This document shows positions 21,670 to 30,803 of a stretch of 38,305 bases of DNA, piece by piece. This DNA is from a virus: IMG/VR virus record IMGVR_UViG_3300023094_000023, positions 1-38,305 of that record. One strand, written 5' to 3'. The notes beneath the pieces were generated by a model. The model did no database searches and had not been told where the DNA came from. It saw only the letters and a list, made by a program, of their open reading frames with translations. Both the position numbers and the translations under genes were made by a program. Position 1 is the first letter of the stretch, and each line of letters starts with the position of its first letter.

Positions 21670-24600
21670 CAACACGACCGACGTAGAACTGCGGATCAGA
21701 GCAACAAACTACTCGAAGAAAACCACCACCGAAGTCACGGATGCGCTGAAGGATTTGGTCAAGGCCGAAGAAGCGCAGATCGAGGCATCTAAACGCGGCG
21801 CTGCATCAGCCGCCGATCTGTCGAAGGGCTATGACAAAATCGAGAGCGCGGTCAAGGCGCTTCTCGGTCAGCAGTCCATCATCAAACTGTTCCAGTCCCA
21901 AAGCGCCGCGCTCGACGAGGTGAAGGCGAAGCTGGAAGCCGCACGAAAAGCCCAGGCCGATTACGCACGCTACGTCGCAGAGAGCGGCAAGCAAACTCCC
22001 GCACAAACGAAAGCCCTGAAAGATCAGGCAGTGGCCGTCACGCAACTGGAGAAGGACTTGTCGCGGCTGGAGGCCAAAGTCGGCACGACGGCGGCGAACA
22101 TGCGGCAGTTCGGCGCAGACGCATCAAACGCGGCTCAGAAGCAGCAACAGATCGTCGGGGCAGTCACGGCAGCAAATGCCGCGCTCGACCGTCAGGAGGC
22201 CGCAATGGACGCCGCAGACGGCTTCGCAAAGCAGGCCCGCGATGCCGCCAAGGCCGCAGCCGCAGCGGAGCAGAAAGCACGCGCCGACAAAGCGGTAGCC
22301 GACGCCGCCGCAAAAGCCACCGCCGCGCTGGACGCGCAGGCCCGCGCCGAGCGTGAACTGGCTGCGGCCGACGCCATGCGCAACGTGCAGCACCAAGCCG
22401 ATCTGGAAGCGCTGTTCACCCGCGAGGCGAACAAACGCACCGAGGCCATCAACAAGCAGGCCGCTGCCATGCGACTGGCCGCTGACGCCGCCGAGCGCCA
22501 GATGCGCGCCTCCGTCTCTAACGCACGCGGCAGCACCGCCCCGGTCGCCACGCCAACCGTCAGCGCTCGACTGGCCGACATCGCACAACCCGCCACCGCC
22601 GCACTGCGCAGCGTGGACGCGCTGAACTCGTCGATCACGGACCTGACCGCGAAGGTCAGCGGCATCACCGGCCCGGTGAAGAACTACCGTGACATCTTGC
22701 TGCAAGCGCAGCAGGCGCAGAAGGCGCTGGCCGACATGGGTGGCCTGCTCGATTCCTACAGCCGCCAGATCACGTCGATCCGCACCGCCCGCGCCGAGTA
22801 TGTCGCAGCACGCGCCGACGTGACCGCGCTGATCGCCGCACTGCGTAGCGGTGCCGGTGGCGACGACATCACCACGCGCCTCGCTCGCGCACAGAACACG
22901 CTGGAGCGCAGCGCCGCGAACATGTCGAACCTGACTACCGCAGCACGCACCACGCAGGCCGCATTGCGCGCCGCAGGCGTGGACACTACCAACCTCGCAG
23001 CGGCCGAGACGAACCTGATTAACCAAGCAGGCCGCGCAGCCGGTGCGATGAACACGCTGACCGAAGCGTATCGCCGCAACGGTGCCGCAGCCGAAGGTTC
23101 CGGCTCGTCGATCTTCCGCTGGTTCAGCGGTGACAATGGCCGGACCACCCTGTCGTTCGCACAGCGCCTGCGCGGCGAAGTGCTGGGCCTCGCCACCGCG
23201 TTCGTCGGCCTGAACGCCATCATCGGTTTGGCGAAGAAGACCATCGACGTGTACAACGCCAACTCCGCAATTCTGGCGCGACTGACCATCGTGGCCGGTG
23301 GCAACGCGGCCAAGGCGGCGGAAGAGTTTGCGTATCTCGAAGCGCAGGCCGACCGCATCGGCTTCGTGTTCACTGAAGTCGCACCGGCCTATGCGAAGTT
23401 CGCCATTGCGATGACGGCCGCTGGCTTCACCACGCAGCAGACGCGCTTCTCGTTCGAGCAGATCGCGGGCAGCGCGGTAAAGGCCCGCCTGTCCACCGAC
23501 GAACTGACCGGCGTGCTGAAGGCGTTCGAGCAGATGGCGTCGAAGGGCAAGATTCAGGCGGAAGAGTTGCGCGGCCAACTGGGCGACCGTCTGCCGGGCG
23601 CATTCCAGATCGCGGCCAAGGCGGCGAACATGACCGTGCAGGAATACACGAAGGCGATGGAACTCGGTCAAGTCGGCTCCGACCAAGTGCTCGCCATCGC
23701 ACGCGAACTGGGCAAGACCTACGGCGCGGCGCAGCAAGGCGCGACCACGCTGCTCGTCGCACAGGCGCGCTTCGAGAACGCGACCAACCGCTTCCTCACG
23801 CAAGTCGGCAACGGCGGATTCATCGAAGCCTACCAGCAACTGCTGGAGCGCCTGACCAAGTTCCTGAACGACGGCAGCGCGGACAAGATCGCACAGTCGC
23901 TGTCCAGCGGCTTCGTGGTCGTGATCGACGTGTTGCAGAAGGTGGTGGAGAACCTTGATCTGGTGAAGGTCGCCATCGGTGCAATCCTCGCGCTGAAGTT
24001 CGTGTCGTGGCTGGCATCGCTGCCGACACTGATTCGCGCCTTCTCCGCTGAACTGGTGATCCTCAACGGCGTGCTGCTGACCATGCAGGCCCGCCTGAAC
24101 GCCGCCAGCGCCGCCGTGGCGCTGTCCGCAGCACTCGGCCCTACCGGACTGACCGGCATCGCTGTGCGCCTCGCACCGGCCCTTATCGCGGTCGGCAACG
24201 CGCTGCTGTTCGTCGGCCGCGCCCTGCCGGTGATCGGTGCCGCCATCGTCGCCTATCAGGCCACGTCGGCAATCCTCGACAGCATGGACGACAAAGTGCG
24301 CGCCCGGATCACGAAAGCGCAGATCGACAACGAGAAGGCAACCGCATCGCTGGAGCAAGCGGCCGACGAGTTGAACAAGCAACGCGGCACCAAGGACGAG
24401 AAGGCTGCACAGGAACGCTACGACAAGCTGCGCGAGATCGCCGTCAAGTCGTTGCGCGAGCGTAGCGCGGCCGAGGCCGAGGCGCAGGCGAAAGGCATCC
24501 GGTTGCAGGACGTGCAGGCGCTCGCGGCCGAGCGTAAGCGCGCAGCGGCCACGGCGGCGTCCGGTACTGCCGACCCCGGCGACATCGACAGCAGCCCGCA

Positions 24601-26377
24601 AAAGCTGCTGGCCCTGAAAGCCGATCTGGCGAAGCAGCAGAAGGTCATCGACCGCCAAGCGCAGAACGAACGCCTGAAGGCAGCGAAGGGCGATCTCGCC
24701 GCACGCCTCGACCTGATCGATCAGGAGTTCGACGCACAGCGCGCAGCAGCGGACGAGAACATTAAGGACAAGAAGATTCACGACGAAGCGATTGCCCTTA
24801 TCAACAAGGCGTCGGCAAGCAAGCAGGCTGTCGAGCGCGCCAAGTACAACAACGAGCAGGCGAAGAAGGACAAGACCGATGGCGAGCAGCGCGTTGAACT
24901 GGCGCGTCAGGTGGCCGAGCAACTGCGCGACTTGCAGGCGAAGCTGAACGCTGATCTGGCCGACCAGAAAGGCACCGCGCTGCCGATTGAAGAACAACTC
25001 AAGGCGGCAGAGGCGACCGTCGATAAAACGTTCAAGGAGATCAGCGACAAGATCGCACGCTTCAACAAGCGCGACCCGGCAGCGGCCAAGGCGGCGACCG
25101 AACAGGTCGAGGCGCTGAAGCAGCAGGCCATCGCTATCTCCAACACGAACGTGTACCGGCAGCAGGCCAATGACCTGACGGAAGAGTTCAACAAGAAGCA
25201 GAAGATTCTGCAAACGAACATCGCGGCGATCCAGACGCAGGTGGACAGTGGGCAGAAGACGATCATCGCCGGTAACAACGAGATCAACAACCAGCTTGCG
25301 CTGTACGGGCCGGGTGTTGAAGCTGCGGGCAAGGCTGCGCTCGACTTCGCCACCAAGTTCCAGAACATGCTCGACCCGGTGAAGTTCGCGGAGATCGTGT
25401 CGATCATCAACGCCGGTACGGTCAAGGCTGGCGTGTCGGCGCAGACGGCGGTGAACAACCTGAAGACGCAGCAGGAACTGTTGAACAACCTGCTCGCGGC
25501 CGAGGCTCGTGAACGCGACCTGATCGAGACGCGGCGCAACCTCGGACTCATTACTGCCGCGCAGGCCACCGACGAATTGAACGCCACGGCGGTGAAGTAT
25601 TCGGACGGCATCCTGACCTTGACGAACCAGTTGCAGACGTTCATCGACAAGGCGCGTGAAGCGAACGCCCTTAGCGACGAGCAGCTTGCTGAGATTCAGG
25701 CCAAGGCTGACAAGATCAAGGTGACGGCCGAAGCGTCGAAGAACTCGCTGTCGGAACTCGACACCGTGATGAAGGACTCGATCTTGCAGAACGGTGCGAC
25801 CGCGTTCGATCAGGTGGGCGAGGCGCTTGCGAAAGTGGCGCTGGGCCAGTCGTCGATCAAGGACGGCTTCAAGAGCATGGGTCAGGCCGCGTTGCAGTTC
25901 TTCGCGTCCTTCCTGCGCGACATCACTATGGCGATCATCAAGCAGCAAATCCTGAACGCGCTGACTTCGTTCATGGGCGGTGGCACGCCGGGCGCGTCGA
26001 ACGTTGCACCTGTGCCGGTGGCGCACGCGGGCGGCATGGTCGGCACGCAGAACCGCAGCCGCGCAATCAACCCGGCCGTCTTCCTCGGCGCGCAGCGATT
26101 CCACAATGGCGGTCTGCCGGGCCTGAAGGCTGACGAGGTGCCGACGATCTTGCAGAAGGGCGAAGAGGTGCTGACGAAGAACGACGCCCGCAACGTGATG
26201 AACGGTGGCGGTGCTGGTGCCACTAGCGGTGCCGACGCTGGCACGCGCATCGTGCTGGTCGATGATCGCGCTCGCGTACCTGAAGCGATGGCCGGGTCCG
26301 ATGGCGCTAAGGTGATCGTGCAGCAGATCAAGGCAAACATTCCAACCATTAAAACCATGCTGGGCATTCGAGGCTAA
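21662..26377 (+). CDS. Tail tape measure protein
   Basis: At 1571 residues this is the longest gene, and it sets tail length; at about 0.15 nm per residue the tail would be roughly 235 nm. Residues about 1-500 are alanine/glutamine/lysine-rich coiled coil. The tape measure N-terminal-type domain follows, with EELRGQLGDRLPGAFQIAA at about 634-652. A strongly hydrophobic stretch at about 770-870 probably inserts in the host membrane at DNA entry. Further coiled coil runs to about 1400. The last 150 residues have the usual tape measure ending: a final helix pair, Gly-rich segments, HNGGLPGLKADEVPTILQKGEEV and a C-terminal IKTMLG. No peptidase or lysozyme motif is seen. The start overlaps the end of the frameshift product. 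Confidence 0.95.
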   Translation: MANNTTDVELRIRATNYSKKTTTEVTDALKDLVKAEEAQIEASKRGAASAADLSKGYDKIESAVKALLGQQSIIKLFQSQSAALDEVKAKLEAARKAQADYARYVAESGKQTPAQTKALKDQAVAVTQLEKDLSRLEAKVGTTAANMRQFGADASNAAQKQQQIVGAVTAANAALDRQEAAMDAADGFAKQARDAAKAAAAAEQKARADKAVADAAAKATAALDAQARAERELAAADAMRNVQHQADLEALFTREANKRTEAINKQAAAMRLAADAAERQMRASVSNARGSTAPVATPTVSARLADIAQPATAALRSVDALNSSITDLTAKVSGITGPVKNYRDILLQAQQAQKALADMGGLLDSYSRQITSIRTARAEYVAARADVTALIAALRSGAGGDDITTRLARAQNTLERSAANMSNLTTAARTTQAALRAAGVDTTNLAAAETNLINQAGRAAGAMNTLTEAYRRNGAAAEGSGSSIFRWFSGDNGRTTLSFAQRLRGEVLGLATAFVGLNAIIGLAKKTIDVYNANSAILARLTIVAGGNAAKAAEEFAYLEAQADRIGFVFTEVAPAYAKFAIAMTAAGFTTQQTRFSFEQIAGSAVKARLSTDELTGVLKAFEQMASKGKIQAEELRGQLGDRLPGAFQIAAKAANMTVQEYTKAMELGQVGSDQVLAIARELGKTYGAAQQGATTLLVAQARFENATNRFLTQVGNGGFIEAYQQLLERLTKFLNDGSADKIAQSLSSGFVVVIDVLQKVVENLDLVKVAIGAILALKFVSWLASLPTLIRAFSAELVILNGVLLTMQARLNAASAAVALSAALGPTGLTGIAVRLAPALIAVGNALLFVGRALPVIGAAIVAYQATSAILDSMDDKVRARITKAQIDNEKATASLEQAADELNKQRGTKDEKAAQERYDKLREIAVKSLRERSAAEAEAQAKGIRLQDVQALAAERKRAAATAASGTADPGDIDSSPQKLLALKADLAKQQKVIDRQAQNERLKAAKGDLAARLDLIDQEFDAQRAAADENIKDKKIHDEAIALINKASASKQAVERAKYNNEQAKKDKTDGEQRVELARQVAEQLRDLQAKLNADLADQKGTALPIEEQLKAAEATVDKTFKEISDKIARFNKRDPAAAKAATEQVEALKQQAIAISNTNVYRQQANDLTEEFNKKQKILQTNIAAIQTQVDSGQKTIIAGNNEINNQLALYGPGVEAAGKAALDFATKFQNMLDPVKFAEIVSIINAGTVKAGVSAQTAVNNLKTQQELLNNLLAAEARERDLIETRRNLGLITAAQATDELNATAVKYSDGILTLTNQLQTFIDKAREANALSDEQLAEIQAKADKIKVTAEASKNSLSELDTVMKDSILQNGATAFDQVGEALAKVALGQSSIKDGFKSMGQAALQFFASFLRDITMAIIKQQILNALTSFMGGGTPGASNVAPVPVAHAGGMVGTQNRSRAINPAVFLGAQRFHNGGLPGLKADEVPTILQKGEEVLTKNDARNVMNGGGAGATSGADAGTRIVLVDDRARVPEAMAGSDGAKVIVQQIKANIPTIKTMLGIRG

Positions 26378-26379
26378 CA

Positions 26380-28074
26380 ATGACTATCCGCACTCCATTT
26401 GATTTTGGCCCTGCCGGTCCTGACGGCGAACTGAAGGTGTCGCCTGTGCCGGAAGGCGGCACCGCGCTGGGCGATCACACCTACTACTTCGCACGTCGGT
26501 TCCACTTCAGCGACGGCAACTACACGCTGACGATTGCGGCCGACGACGGCGCGAGCCTGTGGATCGGCACGACGCAGTTGACGAGCCGGATCATCGGCTC
26601 CTGCACGCTCGCGGGCGGGCCGTCGTCCGCGTTCGTGAATATCCCGCAGGGCGACTACCGACTCGACGTGCTGCTCCAGAATATCCCGGCGTCACCGGCA
26701 TACTTCACCCTCGTCATCAAGAAGGGCGAGGACGTGGTGTACACGTCGGACAAGACCGACTGGCTGCTCGACGACGTGGCGATCAGCGACGACGATCTGC
26801 CGGTGGCCGCTGACTACCGCTTCGGCCTGCCGATGTTCACGACGCTGCCGAACTGGAAGCAGGGCGTCACCGAGCGCCTGACGTGGCTGACCGACATTCT
26901 GAGCAGCGAGACAGCGGCCGAGCAGCGCCGCAGCGTGCGCCGCAATGCGCGCCGCCAGTTCGAGGCGAACTTCCTGCGCCAGCGCCACGAGCGTGATCGC
27001 CTCGACACGTTCTTCAGCGGCATCGGCGCGGCCGAGTTCATGTTCCCGATGTGGCACGAAGCCGTGCGCATGGAAGACGGCATCGACATGGAGGGCAGCG
27101 GCGTGCGGTTCCCTGACGGCGAGCTTCAGTACCGCGAGTTCTACAAAGGCGATCTGGTGTTCGTCAACAAAGGCGACCCGGCCGACTACGACATCTTGCA
27201 GGTGGGTGACGTGGACTACACGAACAACCGCTTCACATGGGCCTTCCCGCCGCCGCGTGCGTGGCCTATCGGTACGCGCATCTACCCGATGCGTGCAGCG
27301 CGGATGATTACGCCACCGCGCATGTCCAACATCACCGACACCGTGAGCGCGGCTACGCTGCAATTCGATCTGAGCGAGCCGTACAAGGTTACGGCATCGT
27401 GGGGCAACGTCGTCGGCGGTCAGCCGTTCTTCCCGTTCGTGGCCGACCGCGCAACCAACATCGACAGCGAGTACAGCCGCAAGTTCTTCACCATCGACAA
27501 CGACAGCGGCGTGCCGGTGACGCTCGACCACGGCCGGTACACGACCATTCTCACGCAGGCCAGCTTCCGCCTGTTCGGCCGCATCAAGGCCACGCAGTTG
27601 CGCCAGTGGCTTCAGGCAGCACGCGGCCAAGCTATGCACTTCTTCATGCCGACCTTCATGCAGGACATCGAGCCGGTTGGCGATATCCAGCAGGGCGCGC
27701 AAGAGGTGGTGATCCGGCCGCAGGGCTTCTACGAGTACATGCTGCGCCCGCAGCCCACGCGCATCCAGTTGTCGTTCCAACTGCGCACCGGGACCAACAT
27801 CTACGCGAACATCACGAACGTGTCGCCCATCTACAAGACTGACCCGGACGGCAGTGTGAGCACGCCGCTCGTGACCGTGGCCGAAATGCTGTCGCTCGAC
27901 GTGGCGCTTCCCGAAATCGATATGAGCGAAGTGAAACGAGTATCCTTTGTCACCGAAGCGCGGTTCAATCAGGATGCGTTTGAACTGCACCACAACACCA
28001 ATCAACAGGCAGCGGTGGACGTGACGCTCACGTTCCGCCAAGCCTTCAACCCACGGGTAGGGACTCCAGCATGA
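26380..28074 (+). CDS. Distal tail protein with N-terminal PA14-like domain
   Basis: The 564-residue protein follows the tape measure gene, where the distal tail ring is normally encoded. Residues about 35-130 resemble a PA14 beta-barrel: FSDGNYTLTIAADDGASLWIG (D55-D56-G57) and GDYRLDVLLQNIPASPAYF fit the family's DDG and later strands; PA14 domains usually bind glycans. Residues about 150-564 form a separate tail domain with two similar-looking beta-rich halves, including FRLFGRIKATQLRQWLQAARG near 405-425 and a final VDVTLTFRQAFNP. It could form the ring joining tube and hub, with the PA14-like domains outside. The role is inferred from position; family of the main part is unrecognised. Confidence 0.72.
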   Translation: MTIRTPFDFGPAGPDGELKVSPVPEGGTALGDHTYYFARRFHFSDGNYTLTIAADDGASLWIGTTQLTSRIIGSCTLAGGPSSAFVNIPQGDYRLDVLLQNIPASPAYFTLVIKKGEDVVYTSDKTDWLLDDVAISDDDLPVAADYRFGLPMFTTLPNWKQGVTERLTWLTDILSSETAAEQRRSVRRNARRQFEANFLRQRHERDRLDTFFSGIGAAEFMFPMWHEAVRMEDGIDMEGSGVRFPDGELQYREFYKGDLVFVNKGDPADYDILQVGDVDYTNNRFTWAFPPPRAWPIGTRIYPMRAARMITPPRMSNITDTVSAATLQFDLSEPYKVTASWGNVVGGQPFFPFVADRATNIDSEYSRKFFTIDNDSGVPVTLDHGRYTTILTQASFRLFGRIKATQLRQWLQAARGQAMHFFMPTFMQDIEPVGDIQQGAQEVVIRPQGFYEYMLRPQPTRIQLSFQLRTGTNIYANITNVSPIYKTDPDGSVSTPLVTVAEMLSLDVALPEIDMSEVKRVSFVTEARFNQDAFELHHNTNQQAAVDVTLTFRQAFNPRVGTPA

Positions 28075-28883
28075 GCTTCAACGAAATCGAGAGCAGCAAC
28101 GATCTTGGTCGGCCGATCTTCCTCTACGCCTTCAACCTCGGCGCGGCAACGTGGCGCTACACGTCGGGCGACGAAGACGTTACGCTGTCCGGCTACAAGT
28201 GGTCGGCCTGCGCCATCAACGACGACGGCGTGAAGATCACTGGCGAGAGCAGCACGGACGGCATCAGCATCACCGCGCCGTCGTCCATCGCGCCGGTCCA
28301 GATGTTCTACGGCACGCCGCCATCGAACGCCATCATGGTTCAGATTTACCACTACCACGAAGGCGACACAGACGCGGTGCTCGGCTATACCGGCGAGGTG
28401 CTGCAAGTGTCGCTGCCTGCGCCCGGCAAAGCCGTCATCGCGTGCGACACGATCAGCGCGTCGATGGAGCGTGACGGCCTGCGCCTCGCGTGGCAGCGGA
28501 CGTGCGGTCATGCCCTCTTCGGCCTCGGCTGCAATCTGAACAAGGAGGACTTCAAGCTGGACGTGAAGGTCTTCGATGTGGTCAACAACGTCGTGTACTT
28601 TCAAGGCATGGACAGCGTGGTCGATGGCAAGTTCGACGGCGGGTTCATTTCGTGGGAGCACCCGACACGCGGCACCGAGTTCCGCGCCATCGAGACGCAG
28701 GTGGCTAACGCAATGACCATGTTCGGGTTGGCCGATGGCTTATACTACGGCCTCGCAGTAAAGGCATATCCCGGTTGCCGCCGCACGACCGCTGCCTGTA
28801 CAGAGTTCAACAACCTGCCAAACTACGGCGGCGTGCCAGATATGCCGGGCAAGTCTCCGTTCGATGGCGACCCAGTTTTCTAA
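28071..28883 (+). CDS. BR0599-family tail tip protein
   Basis: The 270-residue protein matches the phage BR0599 family, found in tail tips of siphoviruses and in gene transfer agents next to the hub. Conserved C-terminal features are clear: WQRTCGHALFGLGC (C145, C154), then CRRTTAACTEFNN (C236, C243) and NYGGVPDMPG. The four cysteines probably bind iron-sulfur or zinc, as known for related hub proteins. The gene overlaps the preceding stop (ATGA). In gene transfer agents the neighbouring gene order is distal tail, hub, cap peptidase and megatron; here the next genes are two small proteins and a 489-residue protein. Confidence 0.88.
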   Translation: MSFNEIESSNDLGRPIFLYAFNLGAATWRYTSGDEDVTLSGYKWSACAINDDGVKITGESSTDGISITAPSSIAPVQMFYGTPPSNAIMVQIYHYHEGDTDAVLGYTGEVLQVSLPAPGKAVIACDTISASMERDGLRLAWQRTCGHALFGLGCNLNKEDFKLDVKVFDVVNNVVYFQGMDSVVDGKFDGGFISWEHPTRGTEFRAIETQVANAMTMFGLADGLYYGLAVKAYPGCRRTTAACTEFNNLPNYGGVPDMPGKSPFDGDPVF

Positions 28884-28895
28884 CGGAGCACGCAC

Positions 28896-29135
28896 ATGAA
28901 CATCTACCTGCAAATCTTCCTGATGATCTGCTCATACATCTTGAGCGTATCGATGCAGCCGAAGCAGCAGCAGCCCGCACCCACCGCATTCGAGGACATC
29001 GACTTCCCGCAGGCCGACGAAGGCACGCCGCAGTGCGTGGTCTTCGGTGACTGCTGGATCACCGACTGGACAGTGCTCGCCGTGGGCAACTACCACGTCG
29101 AAGAAATCCACGCTTCCGAGACTGGCAAAAAATGA
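28896..29135 (+). CDS. Small tail-tip protein with N-terminal hydrophobic segment
   Basis: The 79-residue product starts with a hydrophobic stretch (IYLQIFLMICSYILSVSM, residues 3-20) long enough to span a membrane, then QPKQQQPAP linker, then EDIDFPQADEGTPQCVVFGDCWI. That last segment resembles the opening of many phage tail hub proteins, where a PxAxEGxPIxVVFG pattern is common. It may thus be a detached N-terminus of a hub protein or a small tip protein inserting in membrane. GGAG lies ahead of the ATG. The stop overlaps the next start (ATGA). Confidence 0.65.
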   Translation: MNIYLQIFLMICSYILSVSMQPKQQQPAPTAFEDIDFPQADEGTPQCVVFGDCWITDWTVLAVGNYHVEEIHASETGKK

Positions 29136-29341
29136 CGATCATCGTTCGCATTCAAGATATCCGCGATGCCGGATTCTGCTCTCGCGGTGCGCGCCGCTGG
29201 GCCGCAGAAAACGGCTGGGACTTCCGCGACTTCCTGCTCAACGGAATGCCGGTCGAGAAGATGGAAGAACACGGCGACTACTTCTGCTTGACGGTGGCCG
29301 CGCATGTACGCAAAAAACACAACGAGGTGAACAATGGGTAA
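29132..29341 (+). CDS. Small hypothetical tail-region protein
   Basis: The 69-residue product has the sequence IQDIRDAGFCSRGARRWAAEN, then FRDFLLNGMPVEKMEE and GDYFCLTVAAHVR. From memory this pattern recurs in small proteins found before hub genes in related siphoviruses, but no function is known to me. Two cysteines (C16, C52) could pair or bind metal. It overlaps both neighbours: the ATG lies in the preceding stop (ATGA) and its end overlaps the hub gene start by eight bases. Confidence 0.65.
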   Translation: MTIIVRIQDIRDAGFCSRGARRWAAENGWDFRDFLLNGMPVEKMEEHGDYFCLTVAAHVRKKHNEVNNG

Positions 29342-30803
29342 GAAGGGCGGCGATCCGATCACCGGATATAAGTACAGCTTCGGCATTCACATGGGCCTTT
29401 CGCGTGGCCCCATCGACGAGGTGGTGGAGATTCGCGTGGGCGACAAGGCGGCGTGGGTTGGCAGCGTTACCGACACCGGGCCGCTGGACGTGTATGCGCC
29501 AGAACTGTTCGGCGGTAACAAGCAGGAAGGCGGCGTGGAAGGCAGCGGCTACCTGATGATGGGCAAGCCTGACCAGACTGCGTTCGGCGCGCTGGTGTCG
29601 ATGGTCGGCCACGCGCTGCCCGGCTTCCGCCGCATGGCGACCTACTTCTTCAACGGCGCAATCGCGTCGAACTCGCCGTACCCGAAGGCGTGGAAGTTCC
29701 GCGTGCGCCGCGCAGTCAAAGGCTGGGAGAACGACGCGCCGTGGTATCCAGAAAAGGCCGTCATCGAATTGCAGGGGCCGAAGGACTTCACGACCAGCGA
29801 GGCCAACCTGACCATCAAGGCCATGAACCCGGCGCACATCATCATGGAGTGCATGACCAACCGCGAGTGGGGCCGTGGCCTGCCGATGTCAGCGATGGAC
29901 GTGGGCGCGTTCGCCGCATGTGCCGACACGCTGGCGACTGAAGGCTTCGGGCTGTGCCTGCGCTGGACCCGCCGCGACACGCTCAAGGCGTTCATCCAGT
30001 CGGTGCTCGATGCCATCGGTGCCGCGATGTATGCCGACCGCGAAACCGGCCTGCTGAAGCTGAAGCTGATCCGCCTCGACTATGATCCGAATGCGCTGCC
30101 GATCTACACCAGCGACAACGGCATCGTCGAGATCAAGGAAGCGGACGTGTCGGCGCTCGGCCCATCGGTCAACGAGATCATCGTCGAATACGTGGACCCG
30201 ATCAGCGGCGAGAAGCGCACCAAGGGCGCACAGAATCTCGGCCTGCTGCAATCGACACGCGGCGTATTCAACTCGCTGACGAAGCCGTACCCCGGCGTGC
30301 CGACGCCTGAACTGGCCGCTCGTGTCGCACAGCGCGAACTGCGGTTGAACGCACTGGCGCTGCGCCGCTTCGAGATCGTGTTCGACCGCCGCGCATGGCG
30401 CATCCCACCAGCCGGTGTCATGCGCATCAGCGATCCGGTGCGCGGCATCAACAACGTGGTCGTGCGTGTCGGCCGCATCGACGATGGCACGCTCGCATCC
30501 GGCAGCATCACCATCACCGCCGTGCAGGACGTGTTCGCGCTGCCGCAGACTTCCTTCAGCGGAACCGAGCCGCCGAACTGGGTGAAGCCGAACAACAAGC
30601 CGATCCTGAAGGAGCACCGCGCATTCGAGGTGCCGTACTTCCTGCTGAACCAGTCCATGTCGCCAGCCGACTTCGACTACCTGTCCGACGACAGTGGCTT
30701 CCTCGGCACCGTCGTGGCAAAACCATCCGACCTTTCCTTGGCCTATAACATCTTCGTCAAACCCGGCGCTGCCGAAGACGACGAACAACCTGTGACTCCG
30801 TAA
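29334..30803 (+). CDS. Tail hub protein (baseplate hub)
   Basis: The 489-residue protein is the likely central hub of the tail tip. The N-terminus has YKYSFGIHMGLSRGPIDEV and VRVGDKAAW, and the middle NREWGRGLPMSAMD and VNEIIVEYVDPISGEKR; these are typical of hub proteins related to the N-terminal part of lambda gpJ and gene transfer agent megatron. Unlike gpJ (over 1100 residues) it lacks the fibre-like C-terminus, which here seems to be supplied by separate downstream genes. GAGGTGA precedes the ATG. The stop overlaps the next start (TAATG). No peptidoglycan hydrolase motif is seen. Confidence 0.78.
   Translation: MGKKGGDPITGYKYSFGIHMGLSRGPIDEVVEIRVGDKAAWVGSVTDTGPLDVYAPELFGGNKQEGGVEGSGYLMMGKPDQTAFGALVSMVGHALPGFRRMATYFFNGAIASNSPYPKAWKFRVRRAVKGWENDAPWYPEKAVIELQGPKDFTTSEANLTIKAMNPAHIIMECMTNREWGRGLPMSAMDVGAFAACADTLATEGFGLCLRWTRRDTLKAFIQSVLDAIGAAMYADRETGLLKLKLIRLDYDPNALPIYTSDNGIVEIKEADVSALGPSVNEIIVEYVDPISGEKRTKGAQNLGLLQSTRGVFNSLTKPYPGVPTPELAARVAQRELRLNALALRRFEIVFDRRAWRIPPAGVMRISDPVRGINNVVVRVGRIDDGTLASGSITITAVQDVFALPQTSFSGTEPPNWVKPNNKPILKEHRAFEVPYFLLNQSMSPADFDYLSDDSGFLGTVVAKPSDLSLAYNIFVKPGAAEDDEQPVTP

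Noticed and set aside
22124-26380. Very long open frame antisense to the tape measure gene (1418 codons), and similar long antisense frames over polymerase, helicase, portal, terminase and tail genes
   Set aside because: High GC in codon third positions keeps antisense frames open. Their translations are Arg/His/Leu/Val-rich without known motifs, and they lie wholly opposite genes with clear family signatures.
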